DNA of 64,000 nt from Georgenia yuyongxinii (lineage in GTDB: Bacteria > Actinomycetota > Actinomycetes > Actinomycetales > Actinomycetaceae). Shown piece by piece: positions 39,208-47,102 of this stretch. Both the position numbers and the translations under genes were made by a program. Under the pieces are notes generated by a model. It was not told the origin of the DNA. It searched no databases and worked only from the letters and a program-made list of their open reading frames with translations. The stretch is from contig NZ_CP040915.1 in the NCBI RefSeq assembly GCF_006352065.1, forward strand, positions 3,596,001 to 3,660,000, in the 5' to 3' direction. Position 1 is the stretch's first letter; every line of letters starts with the position of its first letter.

Positions 39208-40581
39208 TCAGCTGCAGCCGCACGCGGCGAGCTGCTCGGCCCAAGCGTCGGTGGCGAGCCGGCCCTGCAGTGCCGCCCCTGCCGGGATGCCGTCAGTGAG
39301 CACGGCGAATGCCAGGAGCCGGCCGTCCTCGGTGACCACGGTGCCGGAGAGGCTGATCGCCTGGATGAGGGTGCCGGTCTTGGCGCGCACGCGACCCGCA
39401 CCGTCGTCCGTGAGCCGGCCTGCCAAGGTGCCGTCCAGCCCGCCGACTGGCAGCGCGGGGACCAGCCCGTGCAGCGACGTCGTCTCGGGGTCCATCGCGG
39501 TCAGCAGCACCTCGACGATGACGGACGGCGGCACCCGGTTCTGCGCGCTCAGCCCCGAGGCGTCGGTGAGGTGTACGCCGGAGACGTCCACCCCCAGCGC
39601 ACCGAGCTGAGCCAGGACGCTCGCGGTAGCACCGGCGAAGTCCGCCGGGGCGCCACGCTCGACGGCGACGAGCCGGGCCAGCACCTCCGCCAGCGAGTTG
39701 TCGGAGACCTTGAGCATCTGGCGCACGACCTCGCCGACCGGCGCGGAGCTGACCGACGCGAGCGGCTCGGCGTCGGCCGGGGCGGGCGTCCGGCGCACCC
39801 CGGTGACCTCCACACCCCTCGACGTCAGCGCCGCGGCGAACGCCTGGGCGGCCTCGAGGGCCGGGTCGGCCACGAACCCGCTGCCGGCCCGGCCGGCGAG
39901 GACGGCGACCGGCTGGACGGGCATGACGAAGGTCAGGTCGATGCCCGAGACGTCGGCCGCGTACTGCGGGCCGGTGAACAGCGTGTCGTCGAGCCCGACC
40001 TCGACGGCGCTGACGCCCTGGTCCGCGAGGGCGGCCGCCGTCTGGGCGGCGAGGTCCGCGAGGCCGGCGCGGCCCTCGACGGTGGCCGGGTTGCCTTCCC
40101 CCTCGGCGAGCAGGACGTCCCCGGCGCCGACCAGGACCACCCGGCCCGCGCCGTCGGGCACCACGACGGTCTTCAGGGTGCGCTCGGGCCCCAAGGCGTC
40201 CAGGGCGGCAGCGGCGGTGAGGACCTTGAGGGAGGAGGCGGGGAGCCGGGCGGCGCCGCCGTCCCGGTCGAGGAGGGTCTCACCGGTGAGGACGTCGGCC
40301 ACCACCATGGAGAAGGAGCCGGCCATGCGGTGGTCGGCGGCGACGTCCTCGGCCAGGGCCCGCAGCGCCGCGGTGGTGGGGACTGGGGCGTCGGCGTCCG
40401 GCCCGGCCACCACCGGGGCGACGAGGTCGCCGGGCAGCTGGACGTCCGGGTAGGGCATGGGCGCGGCCGGGGCGGGGCTTGTGGTCAGCACGCCCGGAAG
40501 GACGTCGGCGGCGTCGGCGACCCCGTACCCACCCAGCAACAAGACGGCGGCGACGACGCCGACCGCGCGTCGTCGTGCCAC
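39208..40581 (-). CDS. dacB: D-alanyl-D-alanine carboxypeptidase/endopeptidase (PBP4 family)
   Basis: Cell-wall enzyme of 457 aa, secreted or anchored by an N-terminal hydrophobic signal ([18 protein letters not shown]). The class C penicillin-binding active site is complete: SxxK as Ser116-x-x-Lys119 in PASSLK, SxN in KVSDNSLAE, and KTG in [10 protein letters not shown]. It trims peptidoglycan stem peptides. The start GTG 40581 suits the signal peptide. It is divergent from ppa and first in the leftward run through tilS and hpt. Confidence 0.95.
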   Translation of the reverse strand: MARRRAVGVVAAVLLLGGYGVADAADVLPGVLTTSPAPAAPMPYPDVQLPGDLVAPVVAGPDADAPVPTTAALRALAEDVAADHRMAGSFSMVVADVLTGETLLDRDGGAARLPASSLKVLTAAAALDALGPERTLKTVVVPDGAGRVVLVGAGDVLLAEGEGNPATVEGRAGLADLAAQTAAALADQGVSAVEVGLDDTLFTGPQYAADVSGIDLTFVMPVQPVAVLAGRAGSGFVADPALEAAQAFAAALTSRGVEVTGVRRTPAPADAEPLASVSSAPVGEVVRQMLKVSDNSLAEVLARLVAVERGAPADFAGATASVLAQLGALGVDVSGVHLTDASGLSAQNRVPPSVIVEVLLTAMDPETTSLHGLVPALPVGGLDGTLAGRLTDDGAGRVRAKTGTLIQAISLSGTVVTEDGRLLAFAVLTDGIPAGAALQGRLATDAWAEQLAACGCS

Positions 40582-40740
40582 TGCAGCCCCGCTTCTCAGT
40601 CTCGTGAATGGGGTCGCGACAGCACGAACACCCGGACGTGCGACACACTATGCCCAGGAGCACCCGGCCACCGATCGATCGGGTGCACGTCACAGTGCCT
40701 CGCGCTCGCACCGGCGCGAAGGGGCGGAGGAAGGGTAACC

Positions 40741-41328
40741 GTGGAGTTCGACGTCACGATCGAGATCCCCAAGGGGAACCGCAACAAGTACGAGGTGGAT
40801 CACGAGACGGGCCGGATCCGGCTCGACCGCATGCTGTTCACCTCCACGCGCTACCCCGACGACTACGGCTTCATCGAGATGACCCTGGGCGAGGACGGCG
40901 ACCCGCTGGACGCCCTCGTCCTCCTCGAGGAGCCGACCTTCCCGGGCTGCCTCATCCGGGCCCGGGCCCTGGGCATGTTCCGCATGCGCGACGAGGCCGG
41001 CGGTGACGACAAGGTCCTGTGCGTGCCGGCCGCCGACCAGCGCGCGTCGTGGCGTACCGACATCGACGACGTCTCGGAGTTCCACCGGCTGGAGATCCAG
41101 CACTTCTTCGAGGTGTACAAGGACCTTGAGCCGGGCAAGTCGGTCGAGGGCGCGCACTGGGTGGGCCGCGAGGAGGCCGAGGCGGAGATCCGCCGGTCCT
41201 ACCAGCGCGCCAAGGACGCCGGCTACTACGACAACCACGGCAAGGGCCACGGCGCCGACGAGGCCATCACCCGAGAGGGCGGCAAGGCCCACGCCGACCC
41301 CACGGGCCCGGGCGACGCCCGCAGCTGA
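40741..41328 (+). CDS. ppa: Inorganic pyrophosphatase
   Basis: Hydrolyses pyrophosphate; 195 aa, family I. The signature metal-binding segment [19 protein letters not shown] (with the conserved acidic triad) and [20 protein letters not shown] are present. It carries about 25 residues more than typical actinobacterial enzymes at a charged C-terminus ([12 protein letters not shown] end). The start GTG 40741 has GGAAGG 8 nt upstream. A strong 16-bp hairpin follows 18 nt after the stop. Confidence 0.97.
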   Translation: MEFDVTIEIPKGNRNKYEVDHETGRIRLDRMLFTSTRYPDDYGFIEMTLGEDGDPLDALVLLEEPTFPGCLIRARALGMFRMRDEAGGDDKVLCVPAADQRASWRTDIDDVSEFHRLEIQHFFEVYKDLEPGKSVEGAHWVGREEAEAEIRRSYQRAKDAGYYDNHGKGHGADEAITREGGKAHADPTGPGDARS

Positions 41329-41346
41329 AGGCCCTGCGTCACGCGC

Positions 41347-41382
41347 CACGCCCCCGGAAGCCTCGCGGCTTCCGGGGGCGTG
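41347..41382. terminator. Strong bidirectional terminator between ppa and the NlpC/P60 gene
   Basis: Perfect 16-bp stem (CACGCCCCCGGAAGCC with its complement) and TCGC loop. It serves ppa from the left and the convergent NlpC/P60 gene from the right. Confidence 0.88.
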
Positions 41383-41424
41383 ATGCGTGCGGCCGCCGGC
41401 TCGGGGCCGGGGCGCTTCGACCGA

Positions 41425-42792
41425 TCAGAGCCGCACAGCGCTCGGCATGATGTTGGCGTAGTACATCGGCACCTCCTGCACGGGTGCGCTCGGGTTGGGT
41501 GCGTGGACGCGCATCCCGCCGCCGCTGTAGATCGCGACGTGGTAGATCCCCGAGGCGGTGCCGTTGCTGGACCAGAACACGAGGTCGCCGGCCTGGACCT
41601 GGCTCAGCGGGATCTGCGTGCCGTTGGTGTACTGCGAGCGGCTGGTGCGCGAGAGCGAGATACCCGCGTGCTGGAAGGCCCGCATGGTCAGGCCCGAGCA
41701 GTCGAACGCGTCGGGGCCTGTCGCACCGAGGGCGTAAGGCTTGCCGATCTGGTCGCGCGCCCAGGCGATCGCGGCCTGCGCGGCGCCGGTCTTCACCGGC
41801 GGCACGTGGGCCGGGGCCGGGGCCGGCGCGGGCACCGGCTTGGGTGCGGGTGTGGGGGCCGGGGCAGGAGCCGGAGCGGGCGCAGGAACCGGGGCGGGTG
41901 TGGGGGCCGACGACGTGGGCGCGGCCGGCGTCGTCTCGGCCCGGCTGGGGGCGGGGGCGGCCGGCGCGGGGGCCGGAGCCGGGGCAGGAGCCGGGGCAGG
42001 AGCCGGGGACGCCGGGGTGGGCGCCGCCTCGGCCCGGAACGCGGCCGCGCGGGCGACGGTGTCCTCGCGGTTGCGGCGCTCGGCGTCCAGGCGGTCCTGC
42101 CTGGCCCGTTCCTCCTCCACCGTGGTGTCCCGCTGCGCGGCGAGCTCGGTGATGAGCTGGTCGCGACGCTCGGTCGCCAGGCTGACCTCGGTCTGCACGA
42201 CGGAGACGCTCGCCTCGGCCTCGTCCCGTGCCTGCGCCACCGCCGCGGTGGCCTGCTCCCGGACCTCGACCGCCTGGTCGGCGCGCCGCTGGAGGGTGGC
42301 GGCGACCTGCTCGACGGCCTTGAAGCTCTGGACCTCGGTGTCGGCGCGCGCACCGAGCCGGTTCAGCGTGGTCGAGCGGGTCATCGCCTCGTCGAAGCTC
42401 CGGGCGGAGACATAGGGGCTGATCTGGGCCAGTCCTGTGGAGCCGTCCCGGTAGTACGCCAGTGCCACCTGGCCGAGCGCGGACCTGGCTGCCTCGAGCT
42501 CCCTCGCCGCGGCGGCGGCGCGGTCTCGCGCCTCCTGCGCGGCGGCCTCGGCCGCGGCCAGCTGTTCCTCCGAACGCAGGTACTCCTCGTTCGCCACAGA
42601 CGCCTGCCGGGTGACCACCTCGGCCTGCGCCGCGACGCGGGCGAGCTCGATCTCGAGGGTGGCGATGGAGGCGCCCGTGGTCCGGTCGCCCGGGGCGGCC
42701 GCCGACGGGCCCGCAAACAGGGTGCCGCACAAGGTCAGGGCAGCGACCGACGCCGCGACGCGCCTGGCACGGCGGGGGGAGACCGTCACCAT
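41425..42792 (-). CDS. Secreted NlpC/P60 peptidoglycan endopeptidase
   Basis: 455 aa. A Sec signal peptide (about residues 1-33) precedes a long coiled coil (about 40-230) and a Pro/Ala-repeat linker. The C-terminal NlpC/P60 domain has the catalytic Cys in DAFDCSGLTM (about residue 365), the His in IYHVAIYSGG, and GDLVFWSS. This is the RipA/Cgp-type layout in which the coiled coil restrains or recruits the hydrolase during division. ATG 42792 sits very close to GGAGGA; GTG 42789 is the alternative. A GTCACA-type direct-repeat array lies 120 nt upstream. Confidence 0.93.
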   Translation of the reverse strand: MVTVSPRRARRVAASVAALTLCGTLFAGPSAAAPGDRTTGASIATLEIELARVAAQAEVVTRQASVANEEYLRSEEQLAAAEAAAQEARDRAAAAARELEAARSALGQVALAYYRDGSTGLAQISPYVSARSFDEAMTRSTTLNRLGARADTEVQSFKAVEQVAATLQRRADQAVEVREQATAAVAQARDEAEASVSVVQTEVSLATERRDQLITELAAQRDTTVEEERARQDRLDAERRNREDTVARAAAFRAEAAPTPASPAPAPAPAPAPAPAPAAPAPSRAETTPAAPTSSAPTPAPVPAPAPAPAPAPTPAPKPVPAPAPAPAHVPPVKTGAAQAAIAWARDQIGKPYALGATGPDAFDCSGLTMRAFQHAGISLSRTSRSQYTNGTQIPLSQVQAGDLVFWSSNGTASGIYHVAIYSGGGMRVHAPNPSAPVQEVPMYYANIMPSAVRL

Positions 42793-42911
42793 TCCTCCGT
42801 GAAAGCTTGAGCCGGTCAACCGTCGACCGGCGTGTCCGGTTGACGTGGGGGGTGCAACCGTCTCAGCGACAGTAACGGAACTCCGCCTCAATTAAAACAC
42901 CTGCCCCTCTA

Positions 42912-42935
42912 TTCACATCTGTCACACCTGTCTCA
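42912..42935. promoter_or_regulatory. Possible MtrA-type box upstream of the NlpC/P60 gene
   Basis: TTCACA, GTCACA and GTCTCA recur at an exact 9-bp period (42912, 42921, 42930). Direct GTCACA/GTAACA-like repeats with 3-bp spacing describe sites of the actinobacterial response regulator MtrA, which controls division hydrolases. It lies about 120 nt upstream of the NlpC/P60 start. MtrA itself is not in the window. Confidence 0.45.
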
Positions 42936-43024
42936 TCGGCTCCGGGTGTCTCGTGATGAGGAACGGGACACGACACGGTTCTCAGGTTGTGAGACGCCTC
43001 TCGCCACCTGGTGAAGACCCGGCC

Positions 43025-43030
43025 TAGAGT
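43025..43030 (+). promoter_or_regulatory. -10 box of the metY leader transcript
   Basis: TAGAGT lies 7 nt before the ATG of a short leader reading frame, so transcription would start at or very near that ATG. It would give a 5' leader of about 190 nt before metY. No clear -35 element is visible. Confidence 0.5.
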
Positions 43031-43037
43031 CACCGGC

Positions 43038-43064
43038 ATGTCCCGCCGTCGAATGTGCCGCTGA
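43038..43064 (+). CDS. Putative leaderless leader peptide of metY (MSRRRMCR)
   Basis: Eight codons and a TGA stop, encoding Met-Ser-Arg-Arg-Arg-Met-Cys-Arg. The ATG is 7 nt after a TAGAGT hexamer. The codons for Arg5, Met6 and Cys7 coincide exactly with hairpin arm A (43050-43058), which pairs with arm B (43068-43076). B pairs still better with arm C (43135-43143). Met and Cys codons before a sulfur-assimilation operon suggest attenuation by ribosome stalling, but translation and conservation are unproven. Confidence 0.5.
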   Translation: MSRRRMCR

Positions 43065-43143
43065 AGCGCACGTTCGGCATGCCCTGAACCGGCAATGACG
43101 GCCACGACGGCCGCCGGTGAGGGCGTGAGCACCTCGAACGTGC
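43050..43143 (+). promoter_or_regulatory. Candidate attenuator with mutually exclusive pairings in the metY leader
   Basis: Arm A CGAATGTGC (43050-43058) pairs with arm B GCACGTTCG (43068-43076), 9 bp with one G-U. Arm C CGAACGTGC (43135-43143) is a perfect 9-bp partner of B. A and C therefore compete for B. Further down, GCTCC/GGAGC (43204-43221) buries the metY Shine-Dalgarno sequence. No SAM riboswitch consensus is visible in this leader. Confidence 0.5.
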
Positions 43144-43227
43144 ATGTCGCTGCCAGCCCCCACGCGGGTTGACGGGACACGGCACCGCCGGACTCGTTGG
43201 CCCGCTCCCCTTCCAAGGAGCCCTCTC

Positions 43228-44580
43228 ATGAGCAACGAGACCACCAACCCGCAGGACGCCTGGAGCTTCGAGACCCTCCAGGTTCACGCCGGTCAGACCC
43301 CCGACGCCGCCACCGGCGCCCGGGCGCTGCCGATCTACCAGACCACCTCCTTCGTCTTCGAGGACGCCGCGCAGGCCGCGGGTCGCTTCGCCCTGGCCGA
43401 GACCGGCCCGATCTATACCCGCATCGGCAACCCCACGGTGGATGTCGTCGAGAGCCGCATCGCCGCGCTCGAGGGGGGTGTGGGCGGGCTGCTCCTGGCC
43501 TCCGGCCAGTCGGCGACGACCCTGGCCATCCTCAACATCGCCGAGGGGGGCGACGAGATCGTCGCGAGCCCCAACCTGTACGGCGGCACGGTCAACCTCC
43601 TGCAGCACACGCTGGCGAAGTACGGCATCACCACCCGGTGGGTGGAGAACCCGGACGACCCCGAGTCGTGGCGCGCCGCCGCGACCCCGCGGACCAAGCT
43701 GTTCTTCGGCGAGACGATCGCCAACCCCAAGTCCGCGATCCTCGACATCGAGGCCGTCGCCGCCGTCGCCCACGAGGTCGGCGTGCCGCTCGTGGTGGAC
43801 AACACCATCGCGACGCCCTACCTGATCAAGCCGCTCGAGCACGGCGCCGACATCATCATCCACTCGGCCACGAAGTACCTCGGCGGGCACGGCACCTCGA
43901 TCGCGGGCGTCCTGGTGGACGGCGGAACCTTCGACTGGTCGGCCGACCCCGAGCGCTTCCCCAACTACAACACGCCCGACCCCACCTACAACGGCCTGGT
44001 CTACAAGGACCTGGGCGCCCCGGCGTTCATCCTCAAGGCCCGCGTGCAGCTGCTTCGCGACCTCGGCCCCGCGGTCTCCCCGTTCAACGCCTTCCTCATC
44101 GGCCAGGGCATCGAGACGCTGTCCCTGCGGGTGGAGCGGCACGTCGACAACGCTCGCAAGGTGGCCGAGTTCCTCCAGGCCCAGGAGCAGGTCACCCGGG
44201 TCGCCTACGCCTCACTGCCCTCCTCCCCCTGGTACGAGCGGGCACAGAAGTACGCCCCCAAGGGCGCGGGCGCCGTCCTCGCCTTCGAGCTCGAGGGCGG
44301 CTACGCCGCCGGCCTGGCGTTCGTCGACGCCCTGAAGCTGCACTCCAACGTGGCCAACATCGGCGACGTCCGCTCCCTGGTGATCCACCCGGCGTCCACC
44401 ACGCACTCCCAGCTCAACCCGGCCGAGCTTGAGGCGGCGGGCGTCAACCCCGGCCTGGTCCGCCTGGCCGTCGGCATCGAGAACATCGCCGACATCCTCG
44501 CCGACCTCGAGCTCGGCCTGGACGCGGCGGCGGCCTTCACGGCGGACTCGGCCACCCAGCCCGCCACCGCCGGGGCCTGA
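43228..44580 (+). CDS. metY: O-acetylhomoserine sulfhydrylase
   Basis: PLP enzyme of 450 aa that makes homocysteine from O-acetylhomoserine and sulfide. The Schiff-base lysine is Lys216 in HSATKYLGGHGTS; YTRIGNPTVDVVE and SGQSATTLAIL bind the cofactor phosphate. It has the MetY-specific length and inserts rather than the shorter CGS/MetB form. ATG 43228 follows AAGGAG at 7 nt. An in-frame ATG at 43144 lacks a ribosome-binding site and adds a non-conserved basic stretch. metX begins 2 nt after its stop. Confidence 0.96.
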   Translation: MSNETTNPQDAWSFETLQVHAGQTPDAATGARALPIYQTTSFVFEDAAQAAGRFALAETGPIYTRIGNPTVDVVESRIAALEGGVGGLLLASGQSATTLAILNIAEGGDEIVASPNLYGGTVNLLQHTLAKYGITTRWVENPDDPESWRAAATPRTKLFFGETIANPKSAILDIEAVAAVAHEVGVPLVVDNTIATPYLIKPLEHGADIIIHSATKYLGGHGTSIAGVLVDGGTFDWSADPERFPNYNTPDPTYNGLVYKDLGAPAFILKARVQLLRDLGPAVSPFNAFLIGQGIETLSLRVERHVDNARKVAEFLQAQEQVTRVAYASLPSSPWYERAQKYAPKGAGAVLAFELEGGYAAGLAFVDALKLHSNVANIGDVRSLVIHPASTTHSQLNPAELEAAGVNPGLVRLAVGIENIADILADLELGLDAAAAFTADSATQPATAGA

Positions 44581-44582
44581 GC

Positions 44583-45824
44583 ATGACCGACGAGCGCTGT
44601 ACCACCGAGGGGACGGCCCGACCGGCCGCCCCCTCGGTGGGCGCCCCGCCCTCTCGGCGCCACGCGCGCCGGGAGGTCGACCCCGCGGCCATCCCCGCCT
44701 CGGGTGCCTGGCGGGCGGGCGACGACCCCGGTCACCGTCGGTTCGTCGATCTCGGTCCGCTGCCGCTCGAGGCCGGCGGCCGGCTCCCGCAGGTGCGTCT
44801 GGCCTACGAGACCTGGGGCGAGCTGAACGCGGCAGGCGACAACGCCGTGCTCGTGCTGCACGCGCTCACCGGCGACGCCCACGTCACCGCCCACGGCCCC
44901 GGGGACGACGACGGCTGGTGGGGTCAGGTGGTCGGCCCCGGCCGGGCCATCGACACCAACAAGTACTTCGTGGTCGCACCCAATGTGCTCGGCGGATGCC
45001 AGGGCTCGACCGGACCCTCCTCCCCTGCGCCCGATGGCACGCCGTGGGGCTCCCGCTTCCCGCTGCTGACCGTGCGGGACCAGGTGGCGGCCGAGATCGA
45101 GCTGGCCGACCGCCTCGGCGTGGGCCGGTGGGCGCTCGTGGTCGGCGCCTCGATGGGCGGGCACCGGGTGCTGGAGTGGGCCGTCATGGCTCCCGAGCGG
45201 GTGGCCGCGATCGCCGTCGTCGCCTCCGCGGCACAGTCCAGCGCCGAGCAGGTGGCCTGGGCGCACACCCAGCTTTCCGCGATCCGGCTCGACGCCGGGT
45301 GGCGGGGCGGGGACTACTACGACGCCGCCCCCGGCCGAGGCCCGCACGCCGGCCTGGGCCTGGCCCGGCAGATCGCCCACACGACCTACCGCAGCCCGGC
45401 CGAGCTCGACGGCCGCTTCGGCCGCCTGCCCCAGCACGCGGAGGAACCGCTGAGCGGCGGGCGCTACGCCGTGCAGTCCTACCTCGACCACCACGCCGGC
45501 AAGCTCGCCCTGCGCTTCGACGCGGGCAGCTACGTCACGCTCACGCAGTCGATGGTCACCCACGACCTCGGCCGCGACCGCGGCGGGGTGGAGGCGGCAC
45601 TGGCGCAGATCCAGGCCGAGACCCTGGTGGTCGCCGTCGACTCCGACCGGCTGTTCTTCCCGGCCGAGTCCGAGCGCATCGCGGCGGCCGTGCCCCGGTC
45701 CGGCCCCGTGGCGTACATCCGCTCTGACCACGGCCACGACGGCTTCCTGGTCGAGCACGACCAGGTCACCGCGCTCATTGGACGCTTCCTGCGCAACGTG
45801 GCCCCGGTGCGGGTCGCACGCTGA
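44583..45824 (+). CDS. metX: Homoserine O-acetyltransferase
   Basis: Acetylates homoserine for the metY product pathway; 413 aa, alpha/beta-hydrolase fold. The nucleophile is Ser190 in VVGASMGGHRVLEW. The late Asp (VAVDSDRLFF) and His (RSDHGHDGFLVEHD) complete the triad. The first 40 residues are a disordered Ala/Arg/Pro extension. The ATG at 44583 is nearly contiguous with metY, so the pair forms one operon that would share the putative leader control. Confidence 0.96.
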   Translation: MTDERCTTEGTARPAAPSVGAPPSRRHARREVDPAAIPASGAWRAGDDPGHRRFVDLGPLPLEAGGRLPQVRLAYETWGELNAAGDNAVLVLHALTGDAHVTAHGPGDDDGWWGQVVGPGRAIDTNKYFVVAPNVLGGCQGSTGPSSPAPDGTPWGSRFPLLTVRDQVAAEIELADRLGVGRWALVVGASMGGHRVLEWAVMAPERVAAIAVVASAAQSSAEQVAWAHTQLSAIRLDAGWRGGDYYDAAPGRGPHAGLGLARQIAHTTYRSPAELDGRFGRLPQHAEEPLSGGRYAVQSYLDHHAGKLALRFDAGSYVTLTQSMVTHDLGRDRGGVEAALAQIQAETLVVAVDSDRLFFPAESERIAAAVPRSGPVAYIRSDHGHDGFLVEHDQVTALIGRFLRNVAPVRVAR

Positions 45825-45890
45825 CGCCGCACACCGGGCCTCTCCGGCGTCGTCCCCGCGCATGTCGGTGTCGCGCGGCATGATGACCCC

Positions 45891-47033
45891 ATGGCCCGCA
45901 AGAGCTCCGACGTCGACGTCTCGTCCCACCGCCCGGACGAGACGGTGCCCGAGGACGCCGTCCCGTTCCCGCCGGCGCCGCCGGCCGACCGCTGGGCCGA
46001 GGACGTGCTGGGCCAGGGCTTCCAGGCGCGCACGCTGCCCCTGCTCGACGACGACGAGGGCGAGGTGGTCGCGACGCTGGTGCGACACGTGCCGGCCGAC
46101 GATCCGGAGGCGCTGCCGGGGACACCGTCGTCCCCCACCTTCGCGGTGCTCTACCTGCACGGCTGGAACGACTACTTCCACCAGCGTGAGCTCGCCCGCG
46201 AGTGGTCCGCCCTCGGTGGCGCGTTCTACGCACTCGACCTGCGCAAGTACGGCCGGTCTCTGCGCGAGCACCAGACCCGTGGGTACGTGGAGAAGCTCTC
46301 CACCTACGACGAGGACCTGCACGCCGCGCTCGACGTCGTGCGCGCCACCCACGGGGTGGGCACCGACGTCGTCTTGATGGGCCACTCCACCGGCGGGCTC
46401 ACCGCAGCGGTGTGGGCCCACCGGCACCCCGGCGCGCTGCGCGCGCTCGTGCTGAACTCCCCGTGGCTGGAGCTGCAGGGGTCGGCGATGCTACGTGCCC
46501 TGTCCCAACCGATCGTCGGCGGGCTGGCCAGGCTGCATCCCAAGGCGATCATCCCGACGACGGATCTGGGGTTCTACCAGCGCACCCTGCTGGGCTGGAC
46601 CGACGCCGACGGCCCGGCGCCCGAGGGCGAGGAGGACGACCCGTTCGTCACCGGCTGGATGCCCGAACCGGCGTGGCGGCTCTCCCCCAGCGCCCCCCTG
46701 CGGCCCGGCTGGCTGTCCGCGGTCCTGGCCGGGCACGCCCAGGTGGCCGACGGGCTGGAGATCAGCTGCCCGGTGCTGGTCATGTCCTCGGGACGCACCG
46801 TGGTCAGCGCGCGGTGGTCACCGCAGATGCGCGAGGCGGACACGGTGCTCGACGTCGAGCAGATCCGTCGGCGCGCGCTTCAGCTCGGCCCGCTCGTCAC
46901 GGTGGCCCGGTTCGACGGCGCCATCCACGACATCACGCTGTCCGCGCGCCAGGTGCGGCGGCGGATGTACGCGGAGCTGCGGCGCTGGTCCCGGGCGTAC
47001 GTGGTGCGTGTGCCGGAGCCCGCCGCACGGTAG
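45891..47033 (+). CDS. Alpha/beta hydrolase (lysophospholipase-like)
   Basis: 380 aa. A 45-residue acidic/proline-rich lead precedes the core: oxyanion segment YLHGWNDYFHQRELAREW, then nucleophile motif GHSTGG (VVLMGHSTGGLTAAVWAHRHPG). GRTVVSARWSP follows, then a late His in FDGAIHDITLS. Cytoplasmic serine hydrolase, substrate unknown; the lysophospholipase/monoacylglycerol-lipase group is the closest description. The start is ATG 45891, with CATGAT 6 nt upstream. It is 66 nt after metX and may be co-transcribed. Confidence 0.86.
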   Translation: MARKSSDVDVSSHRPDETVPEDAVPFPPAPPADRWAEDVLGQGFQARTLPLLDDDEGEVVATLVRHVPADDPEALPGTPSSPTFAVLYLHGWNDYFHQRELAREWSALGGAFYALDLRKYGRSLREHQTRGYVEKLSTYDEDLHAALDVVRATHGVGTDVVLMGHSTGGLTAAVWAHRHPGALRALVLNSPWLELQGSAMLRALSQPIVGGLARLHPKAIIPTTDLGFYQRTLLGWTDADGPAPEGEEDDPFVTGWMPEPAWRLSPSAPLRPGWLSAVLAGHAQVADGLEISCPVLVMSSGRTVVSARWSPQMREADTVLDVEQIRRRALQLGPLVTVARFDGAIHDITLSARQVRRRMYAELRRWSRAYVVRVPEPAAR

Positions 47034-47102
47034 TCCCCTGCTGGAGTGGGCCCGGATGAGCGGACCCGAACGTGCAGGCCTGCAGGAGCCGGCGTCGGCC
47101 TG

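Noticed and set aside
42793-43020. ydaO-type c-di-AMP riboswitch upstream of the NlpC/P60 gene (expected because disA is present)
   Set aside because: Neither strand shows the conserved ydaO blocks; the region is AT-richer promoter DNA with GTCACA-like repeats.
43030-43227. SAM-IV or other SAM riboswitch in the metY leader
   Set aside because: The conserved SAM-riboswitch core segments are not found; the visible pairings instead involve the short leader frame.
43144-43227. An upstream in-frame start giving metY 28 extra residues
   Set aside because: No ribosome-binding site, the added stretch is basic and unlike MetY N-termini, and the internal ATG 43228 has AAGGAG.
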